This document shows positions 24,349-31,159 of a stretch of DNA of 34,266 nt, piece after piece. How positions within the stretch are numbered: position 1 is the first letter of the stretch; every line of letters begins with the position of its first letter. Below the pieces are notes generated by a model. That model made no database searches, had not been told where the DNA came from, and saw only the letters and a list, made by a program, of their open reading frames with translations. Source of the stretch: Comamonadaceae bacterium (lineage in GTDB: Bacteria; Pseudomonadota; Gammaproteobacteria; Burkholderiales; Burkholderiaceae_C); NCBI GenBank assembly GCA_947458415.1, contig CANGZG010000002.1, positions 1 through 34,266 of the forward strand, in the 5' to 3' direction. Both the position numbers and the translations under genes were made by a program.

Positions 24349-24370
24349 GTTTGAAACAAGCGCTGAGGTA

Positions 24371-24844
24371 TCAGTGCAAGTGTTTGCCAATCAAACTGGC
24401 CAACTCAAACATGGTGACTTGCGCTTTGCCAAACACGGCTTTGAGCTTGTCGTCTGCATTGATGTTGCGTTTGTTGACTTTGTCTTGCAAATTGTGTTTC
24501 TTGATGTAGACCCACATTTTGCTGACCACCTCTGTGCGAGGCATGGGGCTTGAACCAATCACAGCAGCCAATGCGGCGCTGGGGGTCAGTGGCTTCATGA
24601 AAGCTGCGTTAGGGGTGCGCTTTTTTGCAGGTGCTTTCTTGGCTGCGGGCTTTTTAGCGGCCGCTTTTTTGGCAGGGGCTTTCTTCGCTGCTGCTTTTTT
24701 GGCAGGGGCTTTTTTAGCCGGTGCTTTTTTCGCTACCACTTTTTTTGCGGGCGCTTTTTTGGCTGCAGGTTTTTTGGCTGCGGCTTTTTTAGCGGGGGAT
24801 TTTTTTGCAGCGGTTTTTTTAGCCGCTTTCTTTGCAGTTGCCAT
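24371..24844 (-). CDS. H1-like lysine/alanine tail fused to a SWIB domain (nucleoid protein)
   Basis: A 157-residue basic protein. Residues 1-75 are a histone-H1-like tail made almost only of Lys, Ala and Pro, with a KK pair every five residues from 9-10 to 74-75 (PAKKA, AAAKK, APAKK units). Residues 80-155 form a SWIB domain, LTPSAALAAVIGSSPMPRTE to TMFELASLIGKHL, the fold seen in SWI/SNF complex subunits, MDM2 and chlamydial topoisomerase fusions. The tail should bind DNA non-specifically; the SWIB part probably mediates protein contacts. Both are inferences. The ATG at 24844 is preceded by AAGGA at eight bases; an ATG two codons earlier has spacing too short. Similar proteins occur in other Burkholderiales. 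It is a single gene sharing a terminator with clpB. Confidence 0.88.
   Translation of the reverse strand: MATAKKAAKKTAAKKSPAKKAAAKKPAAKKAPAKKVVAKKAPAKKAPAKKAAAKKAPAKKAAAKKPAAKKAPAKKRTPNAAFMKPLTPSAALAAVIGSSPMPRTEVVSKMWVYIKKHNLQDKVNKRNINADDKLKAVFGKAQVTMFELASLIGKHLH
24620..24820 (-). repeat. 15-base-period tandem repeat encoding the KK pentads
   Basis: The H1-like tail is encoded by about 13 degenerate 15-base units with the pattern (Ala/Pro/Val)3-Lys-Lys. Synonymous codons vary between units, so the copies are not identical in DNA but could still slip or recombine and change tail length. Confidence 0.8.
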
Positions 24845-25190
24845 TTTCATTTTCCTTCTAGAAGTGATTGAAAAGCCGCCAAGTTTTTTTGTTTTTGTCG
24901 GCTCCCTATATCCTAAGGTAGAAAATTGATTTTTCATAGCAAAAATCGGGTTTTCTCCTCTGAAATCTCATTTTGTATGCATCAGGCCAAGCACATCGCC
25001 GCAGGCGTGGTTTCCGCTCATCGCGCCGTGGCGTCACGCTTAAGTGCAATGGACGAAATTATTTTTCATATTGCAAAATTTTATTCGTCGGCGACCCTTC
25101 AAATTCCATGAAATTGTTCAGTTTTTCTCGGAGAGCTTTTAAGAAACAGATATAACTTATTGATTTATAAGGATAAATATAAATTCATCT

Positions 25191-25227
25191 ATAAGACACA
25201 AGATTGAAATTATGTCTTATATAAGAC
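25191..25227. promoter_or_regulatory. ATAAGAC operator cluster upstream of aceA
   Basis: Three copies of the half-site ATAAGAC occur: 25191-25197 (plus), 25214-25220 (as its complement) and 25221-25227 (plus). The last two make the perfect 14-base palindrome GTCTTATATAAGAC. The first and second form an 8-base inverted repeat, ATAAGACA...TGTCTTAT, across 14 bases. The two direct copies are 30 bases apart, about three helical turns. This is the layout of a dimeric regulator site, and it lies within a candidate promoter, suggesting repression. The regulator is not identified. Confidence 0.55.
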
Positions 25228-25234
25228 TTAGAAT
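25204..25234 (+). promoter_or_regulatory. Candidate aceA promoter
   Basis: TTGAAA (25204-25209) and TAGAAT (25229-25234) are separated by 19 bases, slightly long. The palindrome GTCTTATATAAGAC sits between them. The resulting leader would be about 55 bases. Confidence 0.3.
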
Positions 25235-25297
25235 ATCTCCACGTTTGCTGGGAATGCCTGGCAAATCCCATGAATCTCAACACGCTGGAGCAATGAA

Positions 25298-26620
25298 ATG
25301 TCAAAAAATCCGATGAATCGCCAACAACAAATCGCCGAAATCGAGAAAGACTGGGCCAACAACCCGCGTTGGAAAGGTGTCAAGCGTGGTTACACCGCAG
25401 AAGACGTGGTTCGTTTGCGTGGCAGCATGCACATTGAACATACCTTGGCCAAGCGTGGGGCTGAAAAGCTCTGGGACAAGATCAATGGCGGCTCTAAAAA
25501 GGGCTATGTCAATGCGTTTGGCGCCATCAGTGCTGGCCAAGCCATGCAGCAGGCCAAGGCGGGTTTGGAAGCGGTGTACCTGTCCGGGTGGCAGGTAGCG
25601 GCCGATGGCAACACGTCTGAAACCATGTACCCGGACCAGTCTTTGTATGCCTACGACTCCGTGCCCACGATGGTTCGTCGCATCAACAACACGTTCAAGC
25701 GTGCGGATGAAATCCAATGGGGCAGGGGCATTGAGCCCGGGCACAAAGATTTCATCGATTACTTTTTACCCATTGTGGCAGACGCAGAGGCTGGTTTTGG
25801 TGGCGTGCTCAATGCGTTTGAATTGATGAAAAACATGATTGCGTCGGGCGCAGCAGGTGTGCATTTCGAAGACCAGCTGGCTGCTGTCAAAAAATGCGGC
25901 CACATGGGTGGCAAGGTGCTGGTGCCAACCCAAGAAGCGTGTGAAAAATTGATCGCAGCGCGTTTCGCAGCCGATGTCATGGGCGTGCCAACCATCGTGC
26001 TTGCCCGCACCGACGCCGAAGCCGCCAACCTGATCACCTCTGACCACGATGCGAACGACAAACCTTTCTTGACTGGCGAGCGTACCCAAGAAGGTTTTTA
26101 CCGTGTCAAAAACGGTTTGGAGCAAGCGATCAGCCGAGGTGTGGCTTATGCGCCCTATGCCGATTTGGTGTGGTGCGAAACCGGCGTGCCAGACATTGGG
26201 TTTGCACGTGAATTTGCCCAAGCTGTTCATGCCGCTTGCCCCGGCAAATTGCTGTCTTACAACTGCTCGCCCTCGTTCAATTGGAAGAAAAATTTGAATG
26301 ACAAACAAATCGCTTCTTTCCAAGAAGATTTGTCAGCGCTGGGCTACAAGTACCAGTTCATCACATTGGCCGGTATCCACATCAATTGGTTCAACACCTT
26401 CCAATTCGCCCACGCGTATGCCAATGGTGAAGGCATGAAGCACTATGTGAACATGGTCCAAGAGCCTGAATTTGCCGCGCGTGAGCAAGGCTATACCTTT
26501 GTGTCGCACCAGCAAGAGGTGGGTGCAGGTTATTTTGATGATGTGACCACCGTGATTCAAGGCGGCTCATCCAGTGTGAAAGCATTGGCAGGCTCCACCG
26601 AAGAAGAGCAGTTCCACTGA
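25298..26620 (+). CDS. aceA: Isocitrate lyase
   Basis: Isocitrate lyase splits isocitrate to succinate and glyoxylate, the first step of the glyoxylate shunt used for growth on acetate and fatty acids. The 440-residue protein has the signature KKCGHMGGK with catalytic C200, plus the conserved WKGVKRGYTAEDVVRLRGS, YLSGWQVAADGN, ADAEAGFGG and YNCSPSFNWKK. The C-terminal SSSVKALAGSTEEEQF is typical of the short, E. coli-like class. GGAG lies upstream of the ATG. It stands alone with its own operator-like region and terminator; malate synthase is not in the window. With PpsA it serves gluconeogenesis from C2 compounds. Confidence 0.97.
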   Translation: MSKNPMNRQQQIAEIEKDWANNPRWKGVKRGYTAEDVVRLRGSMHIEHTLAKRGAEKLWDKINGGSKKGYVNAFGAISAGQAMQQAKAGLEAVYLSGWQVAADGNTSETMYPDQSLYAYDSVPTMVRRINNTFKRADEIQWGRGIEPGHKDFIDYFLPIVADAEAGFGGVLNAFELMKNMIASGAAGVHFEDQLAAVKKCGHMGGKVLVPTQEACEKLIAARFAADVMGVPTIVLARTDAEAANLITSDHDANDKPFLTGERTQEGFYRVKNGLEQAISRGVAYAPYADLVWCETGVPDIGFAREFAQAVHAACPGKLLSYNCSPSFNWKKNLNDKQIASFQEDLSALGYKYQFITLAGIHINWFNTFQFAHAYANGEGMKHYVNMVQEPEFAAREQGYTFVSHQQEVGAGYFDDVTTVIQGGSSSVKALAGSTEEEQFH

Positions 26621-26639
26621 TCTTTTGCACTTGCGCAAG

Positions 26640-26662
26640 CCCGGCTTAGGCCGGGTTTTTTT
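26640..26662 (+). terminator. Intrinsic terminator after aceA
   Basis: CCCGGC (26640-26645) and GCCGGG (26650-26655) close a TTAG loop and are followed by seven Ts. It separates aceA from the thrS leader. Confidence 0.93.
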
Positions 26663-26743
26663 ATGGGAAAATCAATAAGTTGTCAGGTTTTCTGCATCGT
26701 TGGCGCGGCTTTTCCCGCGCCTTTTACTTTTTCATTGAGACAC

Positions 26744-28651
26744 ATGGTTCAAATCACCTTACCCGATGGTTCGTTGCGCGAGTATCCCAGTCCTGTGACC
26801 GTGGCAGAAGTGGCGGCATCCATTGGTGCCGGTTTGGCCAAAGCCGCTTTGGGCGGCAAAGTTGATGGTCAATTGGTTGACACCTCTTTCATGCTGACCC
26901 AAAACGCCAAGTTGTCGATCATCACCGCCAAGGAGGCCGATGGCCTCGAGTTGATCCGGCATTCAACCGCGCATTTGCTGGCGTATGCGGTGAAGTCTTT
27001 GTTTCCCCAAGCGCAAGTCACCATTGGGCCAGTGATTGAAAACGGGTTCTATTACGACTTTTCTTTTGAACGCCCCTTCACGCCAGACGATTTGACGGCG
27101 ATCGAAAAACGCATGTCTGAACTGGCCAACAAAGACGAGCTGGTTGTTCGCCGAGTCCTTCCGCGCGATGAAGCGGTGGCCTATTTCAAATCTTTGGGTG
27201 AGCACTACAAAGCAGAAATCATCCAAAGCATTCCTGCCAACGAAGATGTCAGCCTGTACCGCGAAGGCGAATTTGAAGACTTGTGCCGTGGCCCCCACGT
27301 GCCAAGCACGGGCAAACTCAAGCATTTCAAATTAATGAAAGTTGCTGGCGCTTACTGGCGAGGTGACAGCAAAAATGAAATGCTGCAGCGAATCTATGGC
27401 ACCGCTTGGGCCAGCAAAGAAGATTTACAACTGTATTTAACCCAACTCGAAGAAGCTGAAAAAAGAGATCACCGCAAACTCGGGCGTGAACTCGATTTGT
27501 TTCACATCGATGAGCACTCGCCTGGCACCGTGTTCTGGCACCCCAAAGGTTGGACGCTTTGGCAAGAGGTAGAGCAATACATGCGTCAGGTTTATCGCCA
27601 AAATGGGTACCAAGAAGTCAAAGCGCCTCAAATATTGGACCAAGGTTTGTGGGAGAAAACCGGCCACTGGGACAAATACCGCGAAAACATGTTTGTCACG
27701 GAGTCTGAAAAACGAGACTTTGCGCTCAAACCGATGAACTGCCCGGGTCACATCATCATTTACAACCAAGGCATCAAAAGCTACCGCGACCTGCCTTTGC
27801 GTTTGGGTGAGTTTGGTCAATGCCACCGCAATGAGCCTTCCGGTGGCCTTCACGGCATCATGCGCGTACGTGCATTCACCCAAGACGACGGACATATTTT
27901 TTGTACCGAAGAACAAATCCAGTCAGAAGTGATCGCGTTCACCACTTTGCTGCAAAAGGTCTACAAAGATTTCGGCTTCAACGACATCATTTACAAGCTG
28001 TCTACCCGACCCGAAAAGAGAATTGGAACAGAGGAAAGTTGGGACCGCGCAGAAAATGCTTTGGCAGAAGGCTTGAAGGCTTCAGGTTGTCAATTTGAGT
28101 ATTTGCCGGGTGAGGGCGCTTTTTATGGCCCCAAAATCGAATACACGCTCAAAGACGCCATCGGCCGAGAATGGCAGTGCGGCACGATTCAAGTCGACCC
28201 CAATATGCCTGAGCGCTTGGACGCGGCTTATGTGGGTGAGGATGGTGCCCGCCACCGCCCGATCATGCTTCACCGGGCCATCGTTGGCAGTTTGGAGCGG
28301 TTCATCGGGATTTTGATTGAACAGCATGCCGGCGCCTTACCGGTTTGGCTGGCGCCATTGCAGGTGGCTGTGCTCAATATCACCGATGCGCAGGCCGAAT
28401 ATGCCCTCAGTGTCGTGAAAAAACTGAAAAATCAAGGGTTTAGAGTGGTTTATGACCTCCGAAACGAGAAAATCACGTATAAAATACGAGAGCATTCAAT
28501 GCAAAAGCTGCCGTATATCCTCGTCATGGGTGACAAGGAGATGGCAGCAGGTACCGTCGCAGTTCGTGCCCGAGGCAATACCGACCTCGGGGTCATGACA
28601 CTGGAAGCTTTCTCCCAAAAGTTAGCCTCTGACATTGACTCCAAGCACTGA
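26744..28651 (+). CDS. thrS: Threonyl-tRNA synthetase
   Basis: ThrRS charges tRNA-Thr and edits mis-attached serine. The 635-residue protein has an N-terminal TGS domain (VQITLPDGSLREYPSPVTVAEVA, about 1-62), the editing/SAD region with RHSTAHLLAYAVK and FEDLCRGPHVPSTGKLKHFKL, the class II catalytic core with zinc ligand C333 in MNCPGH and motif 2 around QCHRNEPSGGLHG, and the C-terminal anticodon-binding domain (PVWLAPLQVAVLNIT onward). The ATG at 26744 gives the family N-terminus; the frame is open back to 26663, but those 27 residues overlap the aceA terminator. The Shine-Dalgarno is weak (GAGA). First gene of thrS-infC-rpmI-rplT-pheS-pheT-ihfA. Confidence 0.97.
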   Translation: MVQITLPDGSLREYPSPVTVAEVAASIGAGLAKAALGGKVDGQLVDTSFMLTQNAKLSIITAKEADGLELIRHSTAHLLAYAVKSLFPQAQVTIGPVIENGFYYDFSFERPFTPDDLTAIEKRMSELANKDELVVRRVLPRDEAVAYFKSLGEHYKAEIIQSIPANEDVSLYREGEFEDLCRGPHVPSTGKLKHFKLMKVAGAYWRGDSKNEMLQRIYGTAWASKEDLQLYLTQLEEAEKRDHRKLGRELDLFHIDEHSPGTVFWHPKGWTLWQEVEQYMRQVYRQNGYQEVKAPQILDQGLWEKTGHWDKYRENMFVTESEKRDFALKPMNCPGHIIIYNQGIKSYRDLPLRLGEFGQCHRNEPSGGLHGIMRVRAFTQDDGHIFCTEEQIQSEVIAFTTLLQKVYKDFGFNDIIYKLSTRPEKRIGTEESWDRAENALAEGLKASGCQFEYLPGEGAFYGPKIEYTLKDAIGREWQCGTIQVDPNMPERLDAAYVGEDGARHRPIMLHRAIVGSLERFIGILIEQHAGALPVWLAPLQVAVLNITDAQAEYALSVVKKLKNQGFRVVYDLRNEKITYKIREHSMQKLPYILVMGDKEMAAGTVAVRARGNTDLGVMTLEAFSQKLASDIDSKH

Positions 28652-28710
28652 CATGGTCATTGGCTGGCGTCAACTGCACGGTGTGTCTGCTGATTTATCA
28701 GTGTTTTTTT

Positions 28711-28716
28711 GAAGGA
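28711..28716 (+). promoter_or_regulatory. Shine-Dalgarno deciding the AUC start of infC
   Basis: GAAGGA lies seven bases before the ATC at 28724. An in-frame TGA at 28718-28720 rules out any earlier start, and the first ATG (28790) has no comparable site. Confidence 0.7.
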
Positions 28717-28723
28717 TTGAACC

Positions 28724-29323
28724 ATCGCTACTGAATTTCGCGATCGCCGTCAACGCGAGGAACGCAAACACCGCCTTAATCGGGAAATCATGGCTCCCGA
28801 AGTCCGCGTCAGCGGCCCGAATAACGAAGCCATCGGCATTTTGAGTCTTGCTGAAGCCCTGCGAATGGCGGGGGAACTGGATGTAGATCTGGTTGAAATT
28901 TCACCGACCGCTGTGCCACCGGTTTGCAGGTTGATGGATTACGGCAAATTCAAGTACCAAGAGCAGAAAAAAGCAGCTGAAGCCAAGTCCAAACAAAAAG
29001 TGATCGAGGTCAAGGAAATCAAATTCCGCCCTGGCACAGACGATGGTGACTACAACATCAAGTTGAGGAACATCAAGCGGTTTTTGGATGACGGTGACAA
29101 ATGCAAAATCACCTTGCGGTTCAGGGGCAGAGAAATCACCCACCAAGAAATCGGCATGGCGTTGTTGCAAAGAATTCGGGATGAACTGGCTGACCTGATC
29201 GTGGTTGAGCAGTTCCCCAAACTGGAAGGTCGGCAAATGGTCATGATGATCGCGCCGGGCAAGAAAAAACCGGGTAGCGTAGCCAAACCCGCCGCTGAAA
29301 CTGCGCAAGCAGCTGCAGCGTAA
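28724..29323 (+). CDS. infC: Translation initiation factor IF-3 with a non-canonical AUC start
   Basis: IF-3 binds the 30S subunit, keeps it apart from 50S and rejects incorrect start codons. With the ATC at 28724 as start the protein has 199 residues and begins (Met)ATEFRDRRQREERKHRLNREI, which includes the conserved RxNxxI before APEVRVSGPNNEAIG. The N-domain continues to VDLVEISPTAVPPVCRLMDYGKFKY, followed by a Lys-rich linker helix, the C-domain (KEIKFRPGTDDGDY...FRGREITHQEIG) and a Lys/Ala-rich tail. Starting at the ATG 28790 would drop 22 residues including conserved ones. E. coli infC starts with AUU and represses itself through that codon; an AUC start should allow the same control. 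Located between thrS and rpmI, as expected. Confidence 0.93.
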   Translation: MATEFRDRRQREERKHRLNREIMAPEVRVSGPNNEAIGILSLAEALRMAGELDVDLVEISPTAVPPVCRLMDYGKFKYQEQKKAAEAKSKQKVIEVKEIKFRPGTDDGDYNIKLRNIKRFLDDGDKCKITLRFRGREITHQEIGMALLQRIRDELADLIVVEQFPKLEGRQMVMMIAPGKKKPGSVAKPAAETAQAAAA

Positions 29324-29409
29324 AAGGCCACGCAAACAAGTGTCTCGGGGCTAACAAGTCTGCGTCAGGTTCGCAGCGCCTCACGAGCACCACAAACAGG
29401 AGCATCTAA

Positions 29410-29613
29410 ATGCCCAAAATGAAAACCAAAAGCAGCGCTAAAAAGCGCTTTCGCGTCCGTCCAGGTGGCACCGTCAAACGCGGCCAAGCCTTCAAGCGGC
29501 ACATCCTGACCAAAAAGACCACCAAAAACAAACGCCATTTGCGTGGTCCTACCGGTGTGCATGAAACCAACATGGGTCACATGGCGCAAATGCTGCCCAT
29601 GGCTGGCTTGTGA
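29410..29613 (+). CDS. rpmI: 50S ribosomal protein L35
   Basis: L35 is a small basic protein of the large subunit. The 67-residue product begins MPKMKTKSSAKKRFRVRPGG and contains the family repeats AFKRHILTKKTTKNKRHLRG. AGGAG lies nine bases before the ATG. An 86-base spacer from infC contains no gene; in other bacteria L20 binds RNA near this junction to control rpmI-rplT, but I could not identify such a site here with confidence. Confidence 0.97.
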   Translation: MPKMKTKSSAKKRFRVRPGGTVKRGQAFKRHILTKKTTKNKRHLRGPTGVHETNMGHMAQMLPMAGL

Positions 29614-29640
29614 TCAACGGACGAACAAGGAGAATTTGAT

Positions 29641-30000
29641 ATGCCTCGCGTAAAACGTGGTGTGACGGCTCGCGCCAGACACAAAAAAGTATTGGCACTT
29701 GCCAAAGGATTCCGTGGTCGCCGCGGTAACGTCTATCGGATCGCCAAAGAAGCGGTCATGAAAGCTGGGCAATACGCCTACCGTGACCGCCGTGCCAAAA
29801 AACGTGTGTTTCGCCAACTCTGGATTGCGCGTATCAACGCAGCCGCCCGTGAATTCGGCATCACATACAGCCAATTCGCCAATGGTTTGCGCAAAGCAGC
29901 CATCGAGATTGACCGCAAGATGTTGGCTGACCTCGCGGTCCACGACAAAGCCGCATTTGGTCACATCGTTGACCAAGTCAAAGCCAAATTGGCCGCTTGA
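29641..30000 (+). CDS. rplT: 50S ribosomal protein L20
   Basis: L20 is an early-assembly protein of the large subunit and in several bacteria represses its own operon by binding mRNA. The 119-residue product has the full family sequence: MPRVKRGVTARARHKKVL, AKGFRGRRGNVYRIAKEAV, QYAYRDRRAKKRVFRQLWI and ARINAAAREFGITYSQF. AAGGAG precedes the ATG. It is 27 bases after rpmI and 103 bases before pheS. Confidence 0.98.
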   Translation: MPRVKRGVTARARHKKVLALAKGFRGRRGNVYRIAKEAVMKAGQYAYRDRRAKKRVFRQLWIARINAAAREFGITYSQFANGLRKAAIEIDRKMLADLAVHDKAAFGHIVDQVKAKLAA

Positions 30001-30026
30001 TCAGGTGTTGACAAGTCTGACCTGAT
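30000..30026 (+). repeat. Inverted repeat directly after rplT
   Basis: ATCAGGT (30000-30006, including the last base of the rplT stop) and ACCTGAT (30020-30026) are perfect 7-base arms around a 13-base loop. No T-run follows, so it is more likely an mRNA 3'-end protector or processing site than a terminator. Confidence 0.45.
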
Positions 30027-30046
30027 TTGCAGGCTAGGTTGATCCC

Positions 30047-30079
30047 AAGGGATTGAGGTTTCATAAGCTTCAATCCCTT
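30047..30079 (+). promoter_or_regulatory. 10-base inverted repeat in the pheS leader (possible attenuator)
   Basis: AAGGGATTGA (30047-30056) and TCAATCCCTT (30070-30079) are perfect arms around a 13-base loop, followed by a pyrimidine-rich stretch with scattered Ts (CTTCATTT). It lies 25 bases before pheS. The tract is too broken for a strong terminator; a weak attenuator, processing hairpin or operator fits as well. No Phe-rich leader peptide is present. Confidence 0.45.
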
Positions 30080-30103
30080 CTTCATTTGCAGCAGAGACAA
30101 GAT

Positions 30104-31141
30104 ATGAACGAGCTCGATTCCTTGGTGAAGCAGGCGAAACAACTGTTTGCAGCGTGTTCATCACCCGCAGAGTTGGAGAATGCCAAGGCCCAATTTTTGG
30201 GGAAAGCCGGGCACTTGACCATGCTGATGAAAGGCTTGTCCTCGTTGGACATCGAAGCCAAAAAAGCCCAAGGTGCTTTGATCAACGCTGCCAAGCAAAC
30301 CATTGAGCAAGCCTTGAACGATTGCCGCCAGCAATTGGCCCAAGCCGAATTGCAAGCGCAGTTGAAAGCCGAAACCTTTGATGTCAGTTTGCCCAGCCAA
30401 GCGATGTCGCAAGGTGGATTGCATCCGGTGTCGCTCAGCCTTGAACGCATCGAACAGATCTTCACGTCAATGGGTTTTGACGTGGCGCAAGGGCCTGAAA
30501 TCGAAACCGATTGGTTCAATTTCACCGCACTCAATACCCCAGAGGACCATCCTGCACGTTCGATGCACGACACCTTTTATGTCGAAGGCGGGTATTTGTT
30601 GCGCACCCATACCAGTCCCATGCAAATTCGCCATGCGATGGCGCATGTGCAAACCTACCGTGACCGGTTGGACGCAGGTCAAACCATGCCAGAAATTCGC
30701 GTCATTGCCCCTGGGCGCACTTACCGTGTCGACAGTGACGCCACCCATTCGCCCATGTTTCACCAGTGTGAGGGTTTGTGGATTGGTGAAAACATCAGCT
30801 TCAAAGATTTGAAAGTGGTGTTCACCGATTTTTGCCATGCTTTTTTTGAAAACGACCATTTGGTTCTGCGTTTCCGACCCAGCTTCTTTCCGTTCACCGA
30901 ACCCAGCGCTGAAATCGATATCCAGTTTCCAGACGGACCGTTGGCGGGCCGTTGGCTAGAGGTGGCCGGTTCTGGACAAGTGCACCCGAATGTCATTCGA
31001 AACATGGGTTTGGATCCGGAGCGGTTCATGGGGTTTGCGTTTGGCATGGGCCCTGACCGATTGACCATGTTGCGCTATGGCGTGAACGATTTGCGGCTGT
31101 TTTTTGACGGCGACATTCGTTTTTTAAGCCAGTTTCAATGA
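30104..31141 (+). CDS. pheS: Phenylalanyl-tRNA synthetase alpha subunit
   Basis: PheS is the catalytic subunit of the alpha2-beta2 PheRS that charges tRNA-Phe. The 345-residue protein has an N-terminal coiled coil (about 1-95) that contacts tRNA and the class II core: HPVSLSLERIEQIFTSMGFDVAQGPEIE, FTALNTPEDHPARSMHDTFYV (motif 1 region), RTYRVDSDATHSPMFHQCEGL (motif 2) and GFAFGMGPDRLTMLRYG (motif 3). The ATG at 30104 fits the family; a TTG-started extension to 30053 would run through the hairpin. pheT follows after 18 bases. Confidence 0.97.
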   Translation: MNELDSLVKQAKQLFAACSSPAELENAKAQFLGKAGHLTMLMKGLSSLDIEAKKAQGALINAAKQTIEQALNDCRQQLAQAELQAQLKAETFDVSLPSQAMSQGGLHPVSLSLERIEQIFTSMGFDVAQGPEIETDWFNFTALNTPEDHPARSMHDTFYVEGGYLLRTHTSPMQIRHAMAHVQTYRDRLDAGQTMPEIRVIAPGRTYRVDSDATHSPMFHQCEGLWIGENISFKDLKVVFTDFCHAFFENDHLVLRFRPSFFPFTEPSAEIDIQFPDGPLAGRWLEVAGSGQVHPNVIRNMGLDPERFMGFAFGMGPDRLTMLRYGVNDLRLFFDGDIRFLSQFQ

Positions 31142-31159
31142 TCTTCTCAAGGCGTATTC

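Larger units (their letters stand above)
24845..25297. other. Gene-free region between the SWIB gene and aceA
   Basis: No credible gene, tRNA or terminator is seen in these 453 bases. Short frames on both strands (for example 24926-25111 plus) lack family resemblance and good ribosome sites. The part up to about 24960 should hold the SWIB-gene promoter on the minus strand. About 24985-25060 is GC-richer, then about 25060-25240 is strongly AT-rich. The AT-rich part contains the ATAAGAC repeat cluster and a candidate aceA promoter. Confidence 0.6.

Noticed and set aside
24519..24929. Plus-strand frame of 136 codons rich in Phe, Leu, Ala and Gly that resembles a membrane protein with repeated helices
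   Set aside because: It is the reverse complement of the lysine/alanine repeat of the SWIB gene; AAA and GCC codons read backwards as TTT and GGC. There is no ribosome site or family match.
24928..24947. Inverted repeat GATTTTT/AAAAATC near the SWIB gene
   Set aside because: Short arms made almost only of A and T in an AT-rich stretch; likely chance.
24926..25111. Small protein gene upstream of aceA
   Set aside because: The 61-codon frame has no good ribosome site, no family resemblance and crosses the composition change; a 40-codon minus-strand frame in the same place is equally unsupported.
28689..28710. Terminator between thrS and infC
   Set aside because: CTGA/TCAG gives only a four-pair stem before seven Ts; too weak to call, although partial attenuation is possible.
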